Origin: G963663495 sp963663495
GTDB lineage: Bacteria > Bacteroidota > Rhodothermia > Rhodothermales > Bin80
Assembly: GCA_963663495.1 (NCBI GenBank)
Contig: OY760427.1
Span: 3,224,001-3,288,000, forward strand
Direction: 5' to 3'
DNA: 64,000 bases
The position numbers were made by a program, and so were the translations under genes. Within the stretch, counting starts at the first letter, position 1, and every line of letters begins with the position of its first letter. Shown in pieces: positions 17,760 through 26,483 of the stretch. The notes below the pieces were generated by a model. It ran no database searches and was not told the DNA's origin. It saw nothing but the letters and a program-made list of their open reading frames with translations.

Positions 17760-19268
17760 ATGCACGGTATGAAGAAGTCAGACGACAGCATAGTAGCGAT
17801 GAATGCTGCGAACAAAGGGGACGATACCCTGGCGGAGCAGCGGGAGCGAAGGCTGTCGCCCGAGGGGAAATCGCGAGATCCTACCACGCACCAGGCGCAG
17901 AAATGGGCTCGCGTGTCACAGGGGAAGGAGCGGTTACGGGAGTTCGTGAAGCGAAACCCAGCGGAGCGTCTCACGACGTTACTGCACCATGTCAGCATGG
18001 AAGCGCTTAGGACCGCCTTCCACGCGCAGAAGTGTGAAGCGGCACCGGGAGTGGATGGTATGACATGGGAGAGGTACGCGGAGGATTTGGAGGACCGTAT
18101 GACGGACCTTCACCGACGTGTACACACAGGAGCGTACCGGGCGACCCCGTCCAAGCGGGTAGAGATACCCAAGCCGGACGGAGGTACACGACCGCTTGGC
18201 ATGGCTGCACTGGAGGACAAGATCGTCCAGAGGGCTGTGGTGGAACGTATACTGACTCCGATTTTCGAGGAGGAGTTTGTGGGTTTCAGCTATGGGTTCC
18301 GGCCGAAGCGCAGCGCGCACGACGCGTTGGATGCTTTGGCATACGTGATAGAGCGTCGCAAGGTCAACTACATTGTGGACGCCGACATTCGTAAGTTCTT
18401 TGACACGGTAAACCAGGAGTGGCTTATCCGCTTCTTGGAGCATCGTATTGCGGATAAGCGGGTGATTCGGTTGATCATCAAGTGGTTGAAGGCGGGCGTG
18501 ATGGTAGATGGGATGTGGCGGGATAGTGAGGAGGGTACACCGCAGGGTGCGGTGATTTCCCCTATACTGGCCAACATTTATCTTCATTACGTGTTGGATC
18601 TTTGGACCGATGCATGGCGCAAGTCACAGCGGAGTGCGGGGGAGGTCTACATCATTCGTTATGCGGATGATTTCGTGGTGTGTTTCCAGTACGAGGGGAC
18701 AGCGCAACGTTATCTGCGTGCACTGCGGGATCGGCTTGATACGTTCGGGTTGAGACTGCATCCGGGGAAGACTCGTCTGATTGAATTCGGGCGACATGCC
18801 GAGGAAGATCGCAGGAAGCGTGGTGAGGGTCGACCGGAGACATTCGACTTTCTGGGATTTACGCATTACGGTCGTAGAGATCGGAGGGGGCGATTTAGTC
18901 TTGGTCGTAAGCCGATAGCCAAGCGTATGGCTCGTTTTCTGAAGCGCGTGAAGGGGCAGCTGATTCGCCGCATGCACCGCCCGGTGCATGAGACGGGGAA
19001 ATGGTTGGGGCGGGTGCTCAACGGATGGTTGAATTACTATGCCGTACCGACGAGTTACCGGTACCTTGCGAGCTGCTACATCCGGCTGTACTGGATATGG
19101 ATGCGTGTGTTACGACGACGTTCCCAGCGGGATCGTACGACGTGGGACACGATGGACAAGCTCACTGCGATACACTGGCCGAAGTTGGAGATCCGGCACC
19201 CATGGCCTTCCACACGATTCACCGTTAAGCGCGCTGGCGCGACCCAAGGGAGGAGCCGGATGCCTTAA
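17760..19268 (+). CDS. ltrA: Group II intron reverse transcriptase/maturase
   Basis: 502 residues. The protein promotes splicing of its own intron RNA and reverse transcribes it during retrohoming. Fingers/palm blocks are complete: PDGGTRPLGMAALEDKIVQ, FSYGFRPKRSAHDAL, ADIRKFFDTV, GTPQGAVISPILANIYL and the catalytic IIRYADDFVV. The thumb/X maturase domain follows (FDFLGFTHY ... LNGWLNYYAVP). No C-terminal HNH endonuclease is visible, so it is probably an endonuclease-lacking intron protein. Several in-frame ATGs near the start (17760, 17769) are possible. The stop codon TAA (19266-19268) lies inside the intron's domain V. Confidence 0.95.
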   Translation: MHGMKKSDDSIVAMNAANKGDDTLAEQRERRLSPEGKSRDPTTHQAQKWARVSQGKERLREFVKRNPAERLTTLLHHVSMEALRTAFHAQKCEAAPGVDGMTWERYAEDLEDRMTDLHRRVHTGAYRATPSKRVEIPKPDGGTRPLGMAALEDKIVQRAVVERILTPIFEEEFVGFSYGFRPKRSAHDALDALAYVIERRKVNYIVDADIRKFFDTVNQEWLIRFLEHRIADKRVIRLIIKWLKAGVMVDGMWRDSEEGTPQGAVISPILANIYLHYVLDLWTDAWRKSQRSAGEVYIIRYADDFVVCFQYEGTAQRYLRALRDRLDTFGLRLHPGKTRLIEFGRHAEEDRRKRGEGRPETFDFLGFTHYGRRDRRGRFSLGRKPIAKRMARFLKRVKGQLIRRMHRPVHETGKWLGRVLNGWLNYYAVPTSYRYLASCYIRLYWIWMRVLRRRSQRDRTTWDTMDKLTAIHWPKLEIRHPWPSTRFTVKRAGATQGRSRMP

Positions 19269-19324
19269 CGCGCACGTCCGGATCTGTCCGGGGGGCCCGG
19301 GGCGACTCGGGTCCCTACCGGTAT
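19253..19324 (+). ncRNA. Group II intron domains V and VI
   Basis: Domain V reads gagccggatgccttaacg... from 19253 with the catalytic AGC triad near its 5' side and the complementary cgcacgtccggatct on the 3' side. Domain VI is the following GC-rich hairpin containing the lariat-forming A near cgactcggg, ending ccggtat. The spacing to the 3' splice site is normal for group II introns. Confidence 0.85.
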
Positions 19325-20110
19325 AAGAGCAACGAAGGAAAGACGCATCGCGGCTATCTTTGGGTATACCCGGCACCGCGGGCGAAGGTGGTGATGATGG
19401 ATTACAGCCCGAGCCGTGCGCGCGCTGGACCGTGGGAATTCTTGCGCGGATATAGAGGGGCGATGCAAACCGACGGGTATGTGGTGTACGATGCGTTTGG
19501 TACGCGGGGCGGGATAACGCTGTTTGGATGTATGGCGCATGCGCGTCGCAAGTTTTATGACTGCAGGAAAAAGGAGCCAAAGAAGGTGCGCCATGTAATG
19601 GAGGAAATCCGGCAGTTGTATGCGATAGAGCGTCGGTTGCGTAAGGAGGGAGCTGGTCCGGCTCGGCGTGTAGAGGTACGACAGGAGGAGGCACGGCCGG
19701 TACTGGAGAAGTTGAAGCCATGGCTTGAGGAGAGTCGTGAGCACCGGCCGAGTGCGGGATGGGATGAAGCCGTGGGGTACATGCTCAACAGGTGGGAGAA
19801 GCTGGCTTGTTACCTGGAAGACGGCAAGGTTGAGGTCGATAATAATCTGGTTGAGAACCAGATGCGGGCGATTGCGCTTGGTCGAAAAAACCATCTGTTT
19901 GCGGGATCGCATGCGGCAGCGCAGCGGTCCGCAGTACTGTACGCTCTTTTTGCCACATGCAAGTTGCAATCGACAAACCCGATTGAATGGCTTACCGACG
20001 TACTACGCCGTCTTCCGACACATCCTGCCGACCGCATGGCTGAACTCTTGCCCCATCATTGGAAAGCTAGTCGGGACTTGCAGCAAGCTACCGTCAAGAA
20101 AGCGGCATAG
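19325..20110 (+). CDS. tnpC: IS66 transposase TnpC, exon 2
   Basis: 261 codons of the IS66 DDE domain and C-terminal part, continuing in frame from exon 1 after intron removal. Visible: THRGYLWVYPAP, the RARAGPWEF and YVVYDAF segments containing catalytic acidic residues, MAHARRKFYDC, the late DNNLVENQMR block with the last Glu, and a C-terminal PTHPADRMAELLPHHWK motif typical of IS66. It is intact to the stop, unlike copy B, which is cut inside this region. Confidence 0.88.
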   Translation, partial: KSNEGKTHRGYLWVYPAPRAKVVMMDYSPSRARAGPWEFLRGYRGAMQTDGYVVYDAFGTRGGITLFGCMAHARRKFYDCRKKEPKKVRHVMEEIRQLYAIERRLRKEGAGPARRVEVRQEEARPVLEKLKPWLEESREHRPSAGWDEAVGYMLNRWEKLACYLEDGKVEVDNNLVENQMRAIALGRKNHLFAGSHAAAQRSAVLYALFATCKLQSTNPIEWLTDVLRRLPTHPADRMAELLPHHWKASRDLQQATVKKAA

Positions 20111-20297
20111 GAGCCCCTAAACAGGCGCGCCCGGGTCATCCGATAGATCCGTGTACGGGTCTGCGAATACGCTGTTAAGTACTTGACTCCTGCACACCCA
20201 ACCGACGCTAGCCTATAAACCTTCGAACCGCGCTCTAACTTACTCTAATTGAGAGAGTAAATACCCTCGGTTATAATGTACTTCACCGGACGGATAC

Positions 20298-20305
20298 GCT
20301 TTTTC
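20298..20305. repeat. Target-site duplication of IS66-A, right copy
   Basis: gctttttc, identical to 16324-16331. Confidence 0.9.
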
Positions 20306-20675
20306 TACTACAATCACAATCTCCATCAGCTCGAATGACCAGCGCTCAACAAATTATTTTGTCGCCTGAAAAACCTTCGGCCATGGCACGTACGAGTGTT
20401 ACTCGGGGTCTGAGCTTACCGTTTGACCTACGATGTCCCTCTCCACACGCACCACTAACGTGTTGCATATCCATCCTCGCGACCGCCGCGCACGGATCTT
20501 GGAAACGCTTGCCCAACCAAGCTTAATGCTTCCGACGTTCACATACATATTCCATGCTGAATAGCTTGGCTCGCCGCAATATCCCGGTACAGCCAATACA
20601 AATGCACGATGGGTCCTAATTCCCGAACCCATCGTATCATGCCTTGATTACAATTGTTACTACCTAGAACTACTT
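20306..20675. other. Non-coding stretch right of IS66-A
   Basis: 370 bp upstream of the outer membrane protein gene. I see no recognisable gene; the promoter of the downstream gene should be here. Joined across the IS insertion, the flanks give a short open frame (about 45 codons) that has no ATG and no recognised family. Confidence 0.5.
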
Positions 20676-20681
20676 GGGAGG
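20676..20681 (+). promoter_or_regulatory. Ribosome binding site suggesting a non-canonical start
   Basis: gggagg precedes ATC (20688) and ATT (20691) by a normal spacing and is too far (over 35 nt) from the first standard start, TTG at 20718. Confidence 0.45.
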
Positions 20682-20687
20682 CGCAAG

Positions 20688-21968
20688 ATCATTGGTCGAT
20701 TCCTGATCTCCTGCTTATTGGTGCCCATTTACGCCATACCCGCGTGGGGGCAGCACTCCAGCCCCTTCGGAAGTAACTTTGTAGGGTTGGTGCCCCGCGA
20801 AGGGCATGTCTTCACTGCTTTGGGGGGGCTATCCCTTATTGGTGCCCGATGGCATGGTGCAGGAAGCGGTGTGTATGAAGGCAAGGCCGGGGCCATGAAC
20901 GTCCGTTTGCGGGCAACCTTGAGAGCAGGGACGAACGGTGCTCCAGGTGCAAACGCAGACGAATGGTATGATGCGCTGCGCATTGTGGAAGATGCTAGAC
21001 TGAATCTACGAGACGACCATCCGTTTGCCTTCCGTGTCGGGCTGATTGAGAATCTACGGCTCGGACCGGGCCATATAGTTAATTTTTTCAGCACCTCTAC
21101 TGCCTGGGATGACAGGACGGTCGGCACGACCGCCTCATTGGATAACGATGCGATCCAGCTTGCAGCATTCACGGACGACCTGCTACTGGGAGGCATGGCA
21201 GGTGCACGCATAGGCATGCGGCCGATGGCGAATCGGGCCAGCCTTGCCGCGCGGTCCGCAGTACTAGGGTTTAATGCCGTTGCCGACCGCAAGACAAACC
21301 TCCGCGGCTACAGTGCAGATCTGCAGCTTGATTTGTTTGAATCCGGCTCCATCCTCTTCGCCCCTTTTGCGAGCTATGCGTGGTACGAGGACTTGGGCGA
21401 TGGTTTGGCGATCGGTGCAGACTTGTATTCCAACGGATTTCTGGGCTTGATCAGTTTCGGTTTGCGCGTGGCAGCGTTCTACAACAGCCGCGGATTCTTT
21501 CCAGCATACGTGGGCTCCTTCTATGCCGTCCATAATGGTACGGACAGGGTAGTCCGAGCCAGCCGTCCTGATCAGCTCGCAGGCCTGACGCTGGAGCACC
21601 GCGTCGCCGGCAATGATATGGTTACGGAGTTCAAGCTCGGAGTCGGCGATGACTTTACATTCTGGACCTCGTTCCGCAAGCACTATGGCGCGCACCGGCT
21701 GAGCGAATTTCACCTTCGGATGGAATTAACGGCTGCTCGTGTGTTGCGCGTTTCAATGGGCATTGATCAAGGTGGACTGGGTGGATTCTTTACGATATTT
21801 AATGACTTCGGTGACCTCACTGCCCTTGTTTTCGTAGCGGATTACCGCCTGGCGGGTCCGCTATACCTTAACGCCACCACGCGCTATTCATTCGAACGCA
21901 TTGCCGACAACCGCTATCTGGTCCAACGGCGATTTGATCCGCTTGTCGGACTCCGATGGCACTTCTAA
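20688..21968 (+). CDS. Exported outer membrane beta-barrel-like protein
   Basis: About 426 residues, not recognised at family level. The N-terminus forms a signal peptide IIGRFLISCLLVPIYAIPAW followed by GQ. The rest is rich in alternating aromatic/hydrophobic strands and ends with LVGLRWHF, a terminal aromatic typical of outer membrane barrels. The first ATG/GTG/TTG in this frame is a TTG at 20718 in the middle of the signal peptide. The real start must lie upstream: a GGGAGG at 20676-20681 sits 6-9 nt before ATC (20688) and ATT (20691), so a rare AUU/AUC start is the best guess. It ends 10 bp before the convergent nadA gene. Confidence 0.65.
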   Translation: MIGRFLISCLLVPIYAIPAWGQHSSPFGSNFVGLVPREGHVFTALGGLSLIGARWHGAGSGVYEGKAGAMNVRLRATLRAGTNGAPGANADEWYDALRIVEDARLNLRDDHPFAFRVGLIENLRLGPGHIVNFFSTSTAWDDRTVGTTASLDNDAIQLAAFTDDLLLGGMAGARIGMRPMANRASLAARSAVLGFNAVADRKTNLRGYSADLQLDLFESGSILFAPFASYAWYEDLGDGLAIGADLYSNGFLGLISFGLRVAAFYNSRGFFPAYVGSFYAVHNGTDRVVRASRPDQLAGLTLEHRVAGNDMVTEFKLGVGDDFTFWTSFRKHYGAHRLSEFHLRMELTAARVLRVSMGIDQGGLGGFFTIFNDFGDLTALVFVADYRLAGPLYLNATTRYSFERIADNRYLVQRRFDPLVGLRWHF

Positions 21969-21978
21969 GAAAGATGTC

Positions 21979-23058
21979 CTAACCTACGCCCACGCTCATC
22001 TCCATCATTCGCTTGATGGGACGGAGCGCCCGCTTTCGCGTTTCTTCCGGCATCGTAATCTCCGGAAGCTCGTGAAAAAGGCAAAGGTACACCTTTTCGA
22101 GCGTGTTGAGTCGCATATGCGGGCATTGGCTGCAGTTGCAGCCGCTTTCTGGTGGGGCAGGGATAAAAGACTTTTCTGGACTATCCTTGCGCATCTGATG
22201 AAGAATACCCTCCTCGGTAGCCACAATAAACTCCTGCACGGAAGTCTCCCGTGCATAGCGTCGGATACTGCTGGTTGAGCCTATAAAATCGGCGTGCCGA
22301 AGCACTGCATCCTCGCACTCCGGATGTGCCAATACTTCGGCATCGGGATGCCGAACGTGCAGGCGTATCAACTTTTTCTCGCTGAATGTCTCGTGAACAA
22401 TGCACACGCCATCCCAAATCACCATTGGGCGACCTGTCGTTTTCACAAGGTACCGACCCAAATTCCGATCGGGTGCAAAAATGATTGGCTGCTCCTGGGG
22501 TATCTGGCGGATTAGGTGCTCCGCGTTGGAGGATGTGCAGATGATGTCGCTACGCGCCTTAACCGCTGCCGTGCAGTTAATGTAACTCACAACGATATGG
22601 TCCGGATGACGGTCACAGAACTCGCCAAAGGCATCTGCAGGGCATGAATCGGCAAGCGAACACCCAGCATTCAGATCCGGCAGCAGCACCTTCTTGCCAG
22701 GATTTAGAATCTTGGCAGTCTCCGCCATGAAGTGAACACCAGCGAATACAATGACCTCTGCATCCGTTTCAGCCGCCCTACGAGAAAGCCCTAGGGAATC
22801 GCCAATGTAATCCGCGATATCCTGTATCGCGGGCTCCTGATAGTAATGCGCTAGAAGCACAGCACGTTTGTCGTCCTTCAGGCGTGCGATCGCCTCTACA
22901 ACGTTAACGGAGCGATCAATCTCCGCCTCTATGAATCCAATTTCCAGATCAAGGATTGCGGGGGGCACAACTTTCAATGGACCGATACTTCCTGAATTCT
23001 GGTGACTAACCTCAAACAATGACCTCCGTTCCAGACACCGGGCGTAGCTCGCCTCCAT
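21979..23058 (-). CDS. nadA: Quinolinate synthase NadA
   Basis: Condenses iminoaspartate with dihydroxyacetone phosphate to quinolinate in NAD synthesis, using a [4Fe-4S] cluster. 359 residues. The core motifs are HYYQEPAIQDIADYIGDSL, FAGVHFMAETAKILNP and PDLNAGCSLADSC. The three cluster cysteines are in AGCSLAD (about 133), IICTSSN (about 174) and the CNCSQCPHM region near the C-terminus. The ATG at 23058 overlaps the ABC transporter gene by 47 nt; a GTG at 22968 would avoid the overlap and still keep the whole catalytic core, so the true start may be there. No nadB or nadC is seen in the window. Confidence 0.95.
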   Translation of the reverse strand: MEASYARCLERRSLFEVSHQNSGSIGPLKVVPPAILDLEIGFIEAEIDRSVNVVEAIARLKDDKRAVLLAHYYQEPAIQDIADYIGDSLGLSRRAAETDAEVIVFAGVHFMAETAKILNPGKKVLLPDLNAGCSLADSCPADAFGEFCDRHPDHIVVSYINCTAAVKARSDIICTSSNAEHLIRQIPQEQPIIFAPDRNLGRYLVKTTGRPMVIWDGVCIVHETFSEKKLIRLHVRHPDAEVLAHPECEDAVLRHADFIGSTSSIRRYARETSVQEFIVATEEGILHQMRKDSPEKSFIPAPPESGCNCSQCPHMRLNTLEKVYLCLFHELPEITMPEETRKRALRPIKRMMEMSVGVG

Positions 23059-23731
23059 CCAGCTGCAGAACCCGGTCGCAGGCGGCGGCTAAAACAGGAT
23101 TGTGTGTAACCAAAACAAAGGTTTGGTTACAGCTACGGCTTAGGCGTATAATCTCCTGATGCAACGCATCCGCTGTACGGGCATCCAAGTTGCCAGTAGG
23201 TTCGTCCGCCAGAATCAAGTCGGGGCTATTAACGAGTGCACGGGCAACGGCTACCCGTTGCTGTTCACCTCCAGAAAGCTCTGCCGGGCGATGATGCGCC
23301 CGGTCGGTAAGAGCGAGTTGGCCCAACAAAGCCTGTGCCAACTCGCACGCTCTGCGCTTTGAACTCCCCCCGATCAGCGCAGGCATGGCAACATTTTCCA
23401 AGGCGGAAAATTCCGGTAGCAGATGATGAAACTGGAAAACAAATCCTATGTGGCTATTTCTGAATGCAGCGAGTTGGGCGTCTGGTAGTGCGAATACATT
23501 CTCTCCGTTCAATAGCACCTGGCCCGCATCGGGCTTATCTAAGGTGCCCATCAAATGCAGTAATGTACTCTTGCCGCTCCCGCTCTCGCCGACAATGGCA
23601 ACCACCTCACCATGCTGCAGATCTAATGACACACCCTTCAATACACTAAGGTAACCGCCTCTACCGGTAGCATACCCTTTACGAACGTCACGTAGCGTAA
23701 GGGCCGGGGTGTCGTAACCTGGTCGTGGCAT
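23012..23731 (-). CDS. ABC transporter ATP-binding protein, LolD/MacB type
   Basis: 239 residues with Walker A GESGSGKST, Q-loop FVFQFHHLLPEFSALENV, signature LSGGEQQRVAVARAL, Walker B LILADEPTGNLD and H-loop VLVTHN. The FHHLLPEFSALENV segment is typical of LolD, the ATPase of lipoprotein release from the inner membrane; related MacB-like ATPases cannot be excluded. No membrane partner gene (LolC/E) lies next to it. The start shares a base with the stop of the upstream exported-protein gene (23731). Confidence 0.9.
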   Translation of the reverse strand: MPRPGYDTPALTLRDVRKGYATGRGGYLSVLKGVSLDLQHGEVVAIVGESGSGKSTLLHLMGTLDKPDAGQVLLNGENVFALPDAQLAAFRNSHIGFVFQFHHLLPEFSALENVAMPALIGGSSKRRACELAQALLGQLALTDRAHHRPAELSGGEQQRVAVARALVNSPDLILADEPTGNLDARTADALHQEIIRLSRSCNQTFVLVTHNPVLAAACDRVLQLDGGELRPVSGTEVIV

Positions 23732-25092
23732 TAAAAACGGGTATTAACCACATTAGCGAACTCGGAGCCAAACATGTAGGTAAATGCAAACGAGACCGAA
23801 AGATCGTAATCCGTAGCGAGTTCACGTTGCTGCAGTAGGACTTCTGCGAGCGTTGCATCCCCCGCCGGCAAGGACAGCTGATCCCGAACCATTTCGAAGC
23901 GGCCTTCTACAGCGACAGACATGCCCTCAAAAACTCGCAGGGATAAGCTACTGAACAATTCCGCCCGACGCTTTTCCAAGTCATGCAGGTATTGGGACCC
24001 CTCAAGACCGGCATAAATCGTGCCCCACGGCTGGCGAATAGCGACGAATCCCCGGACCTGGTGGCGAGGGAGCCATTCTTGGGTCTTGCCGAATATGGTC
24101 TCCTTATGGTAGTCAGCATACGTGAAGCCCACTTGGTATACGAAGGTTATCGCCCTGCGGGTAGCTAGCCGGTACGGCAGTAGGCTAAACTCAACGGCAG
24201 GCAAGATATCAAGGTTATGCCGGAGGTTTCGGTCATTTCTCGTAATGTAGTCTACGAACAATCCGCCCGACCACTGAGGCCCCATGCTTCGGATGAGGTA
24301 CGTGTCAAGTCCATGTCGAGTAATACTGCTGCGAACACGGGGCCCGTTATCCCGTTCAATGGTTACGAGGTCATAGTTGAAGTAGGGCCGGATACGCGCC
24401 TTCCACTCTTCGCTGACATGGTCCGCGAAGAAGCCCCAGCGTGAGTCAAACACCGTCCTGCGGGATTCTTTTTCGAGCTCAAAGTCTCCTCCATAAAGAG
24501 TAAATATCCAACGGCGCCACGGATCACGACGCGATTGGAGCTTCTGATCTTCTGTCCCCGGAGTGGGATAGGTCACAATAAAATCCGCACCATGGGGTGA
24601 TCGTGCTACAAAAGCCACTAATCCCAACCGTATCGCATTGGTAAGGATATCACGCGCCTCACTGCTTGTAGCAGAAGGCTCCACATCCCTTTCAAACGTG
24701 AACTGTGTAGTGGCAAATTCTTGCCGTCCGAGAAACGAGACCTGATACTGACTGCCCTGAATGCCCACACGTGTTGAGGTAATGAATACATGTACATTAG
24801 CCTGCTCCTGGTCACGGACGTAGTCCACGAAGCGAATTTCGTTTCGAATGTGATTAAAGTCACACCGCGTACAATCCACATACACCAAGACACGCTCCGG
24901 GACAATCTGCTGAGCGATGACGGGCTGAGTCCACGCGGCCATCAGGAGCATCAGGGTCAAAGTCAATGCAGAAGTCGTCTGCAACTTTCTGGATTCTGCG
25001 ATGCCGGACGGCAAATTATGCGCACAAGTGTCTCGCACCAGTCGACCAAGATCCGGCGCAAATGAAGACTCCTGGTCAGTGCCGCACTTCAA
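23731..25092 (-). CDS. Exported beta-rich protein of unknown function
   Basis: Up to 453 residues from a TTG at 25092 that overlaps the stop of the NtrC-type gene; a shorter form starting at a TTG (codon 38, LQTTSALTLTLMLLM) would begin directly with the signal peptide ending PVIAQ. The mature part begins with a conserved-looking VYVDCTRCDFNHIRNEI followed by FVDYVRDQEQANVHVFIT, a pattern I have seen in uncharacterised exported proteins of this phylum, and the second half alternates like a beta-barrel ending in VNTRF. Outer membrane location is likely; the function is unknown. Confidence 0.7.
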   Translation of the reverse strand: MKCGTDQESSFAPDLGRLVRDTCAHNLPSGIAESRKLQTTSALTLTLMLLMAAWTQPVIAQQIVPERVLVYVDCTRCDFNHIRNEIRFVDYVRDQEQANVHVFITSTRVGIQGSQYQVSFLGRQEFATTQFTFERDVEPSATSSEARDILTNAIRLGLVAFVARSPHGADFIVTYPTPGTEDQKLQSRRDPWRRWIFTLYGGDFELEKESRRTVFDSRWGFFADHVSEEWKARIRPYFNYDLVTIERDNGPRVRSSITRHGLDTYLIRSMGPQWSGGLFVDYITRNDRNLRHNLDILPAVEFSLLPYRLATRRAITFVYQVGFTYADYHKETIFGKTQEWLPRHQVRGFVAIRQPWGTIYAGLEGSQYLHDLEKRRAELFSSLSLRVFEGMSVAVEGRFEMVRDQLSLPAGDATLAEVLLQQRELATDYDLSVSFAFTYMFGSEFANVVNTRF

Positions 25093-26474
25093 GATCCGCG
25101 CGCGATCGACAGCTTTTTCATCTTACTGTACAGGTGAGACCTTTGGACTCCGATGGATGCGGCTGTTCGGCTGACATTCCATTCGAATTCCTCCAGCTTT
25201 TGTTGCAAAAAGGCGCGTTCCGCTGCTTCGCGGTACGCGCTGAACTCCTGATGACGATGTATAAGAGCCACTACAGAGTCGTCGTCGCCAAATCCCGTCG
25301 TTACGTACCGCTCAACATCTTGCCGTGAGATCAGGTTGCCTGCACTTAGAATTACGAGCCTTTCAACAACGTTTTGCAGTTCACGTACATTGCCGCGCCA
25401 AGGCAGGGTTTCCAAATGCTTCAGTGCGTCGGGAGAGATAGTCCTGTCGTGTGCGCCATGGCGCCGTGCCATCTGCCTCAGAAAGTGCTCAACAAGTAGC
25501 GACACATCTCCCTTCCGTTCACGGACGGGCGGCAAGTGAACCAGAATAACGCTCAGCCGGTGGTATAAGTCTTCCCGAAATGTCCCATCGCCTATGGCTG
25601 CCCCCAGGTCATGGTTTGTAGCAGCAACCACGCGTACATCTACATGTATCTCCCGATCCCCTCCGACCCGGCTCACCTTATTCTCCTGAAGCGCACGCAG
25701 TACCTTAGCTTGCGCGGGCAGGCTCATGTCTCCCACCTCGTCCAGAAATAGTGTGCCTCCATCAGCCTGCTCGAATTTTCCTAGCCGTTGTTTGGAGGCT
25801 CCGGTAAACGATCCTTTTTCGTGCCCGAATAGCTCGCTTTCAATCAGCTCTCCAGGAATAGCTGCGCAGTTTACTGCCACCATCGGGCCACCGCGCCGGG
25901 CACTTCCTTCGTGGATCCACTTCGCTACCAGCTCCTTGCCCGTACCGGGCTCCCCGGTGATCAGCACTCTGGCTGAAGTAGGTGCGACGCGCTTAATGGT
26001 CTTCTTGACCGCCTCAATAGCCGGGCTATTGCCCAGGATCGGCACCAGATCGTGCGTCCGGCGCTCTTCAATGGTTTGCCGCATGCGCCGATTATCTTGA
26101 ACGAGCCTGCCCCGATCCATGGCAGCACGCACCGTAGCCAGGAGCTGGTGGAGGTCTGGCGGCTTTTCTATAAAATGGAAGGCTCCGGCATGGGTGGCCT
26201 CAACGGCGGTCTTGATGTCAGCGTGCCCGGAAATCATTATCACCGGCAACTCGGGCACTTCCTCCGTCAGGATGGTCAGCACCTCCATACCGTCCATGCG
26301 CGGCATTTTGATATCCAGCAGGGTGACATCAAAGACGCCTGCTCTCGCTTTTGCTATCGCTGTCTCACCGTCCTCAGCCTCGTCAACGTGCCAATCCTCA
26401 TACTCAAGTATTTCTCGCAGCGTGCGACGAATGCTCGCCTCGTCGTCAACTACGAGGATTGACGGCTTAGCCAT
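25089..26474 (-). CDS. NtrC-family sigma-54-dependent response regulator
   Basis: 461 residues in three domains: receiver (VDDEASIRR, phospho-acceptor Asp in LLDIKMPRMDG, Lys in FIEKPP), AAA+ ATPase (Walker A GEPGTGKE, Walker B GGTLFLDEVGDM, arginine region) and a C-terminal Fis-type HTH (EWNVSRTAASIGVQRSHLYSKMKKL). The sigma-54 contact loop reads GSFTGA where GAFTGA is usual; both are found in active regulators. No partner histidine kinase is next to it. It is followed without gap by the exported beta-rich protein and preceded at 9 bp by the TPR protein, so the three may be cotranscribed. Confidence 0.92.
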   Translation of the reverse strand: MAKPSILVVDDEASIRRTLREILEYEDWHVDEAEDGETAIAKARAGVFDVTLLDIKMPRMDGMEVLTILTEEVPELPVIMISGHADIKTAVEATHAGAFHFIEKPPDLHQLLATVRAAMDRGRLVQDNRRMRQTIEERRTHDLVPILGNSPAIEAVKKTIKRVAPTSARVLITGEPGTGKELVAKWIHEGSARRGGPMVAVNCAAIPGELIESELFGHEKGSFTGASKQRLGKFEQADGGTLFLDEVGDMSLPAQAKVLRALQENKVSRVGGDREIHVDVRVVAATNHDLGAAIGDGTFREDLYHRLSVILVHLPPVRERKGDVSLLVEHFLRQMARRHGAHDRTISPDALKHLETLPWRGNVRELQNVVERLVILSAGNLISRQDVERYVTTGFGDDDSVVALIHRHQEFSAYREAAERAFLQQKLEEFEWNVSRTAASIGVQRSHLYSKMKKLSIARGS

Positions 26475-26483
26475 TTGCGGGTC

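Larger units (their letters stand above)
17401..19324 (+). mobile_element. Group II intron inserted in IS66 tnpC
   Basis: 1924 bp. Boundaries come from alignment to the uninterrupted tnpC copy B and from intron consensus: the 5' end is GTGCG (consensus GUGYG), the 3' end is ..CCGGTAT (AY end) after a domain VI hairpin. It encodes a reverse transcriptase/maturase in the same orientation. 17401-17759 holds the structured 5' domains (I-III and the start of IV), with no protein gene. Excision joins GGA|AAG and keeps the tnpC reading frame open (729 + 786 nt, both multiples of three), which is independent support for these junctions. Because the intron sits in a transposase gene of a multicopy IS, it does not damage a host gene. 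Confidence 0.92.
16332..20297 (+). mobile_element. IS66-type element A (tnpC only), carrying a group II intron
   Basis: The element begins gtatccgtacggtaaagtac and ends with the inverted form (gtacttcaccggacggatac), and is flanked by a perfect 8-bp duplication gctttttc (16324-16331 and 20298-20305), the target-site length typical of IS66. Without the intron (1924 bp) it is about 2.04 kb. It carries a single transposase gene of the TnpC type and about 340 bp of leader shared with copy B (39452 onward). No tnpA or tnpB was found in this type. The tnpC gene is damaged by a 16-bp deletion near its start and interrupted by the intron. Confidence 0.9.

Noticed and set aside
16250..20340. Host gene interrupted by IS66-A
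   Set aside because: Joining the flanks gives only a ~45-codon frame without ATG or known family (LTFWDYEVHFFAN region); not enough to call a gene.
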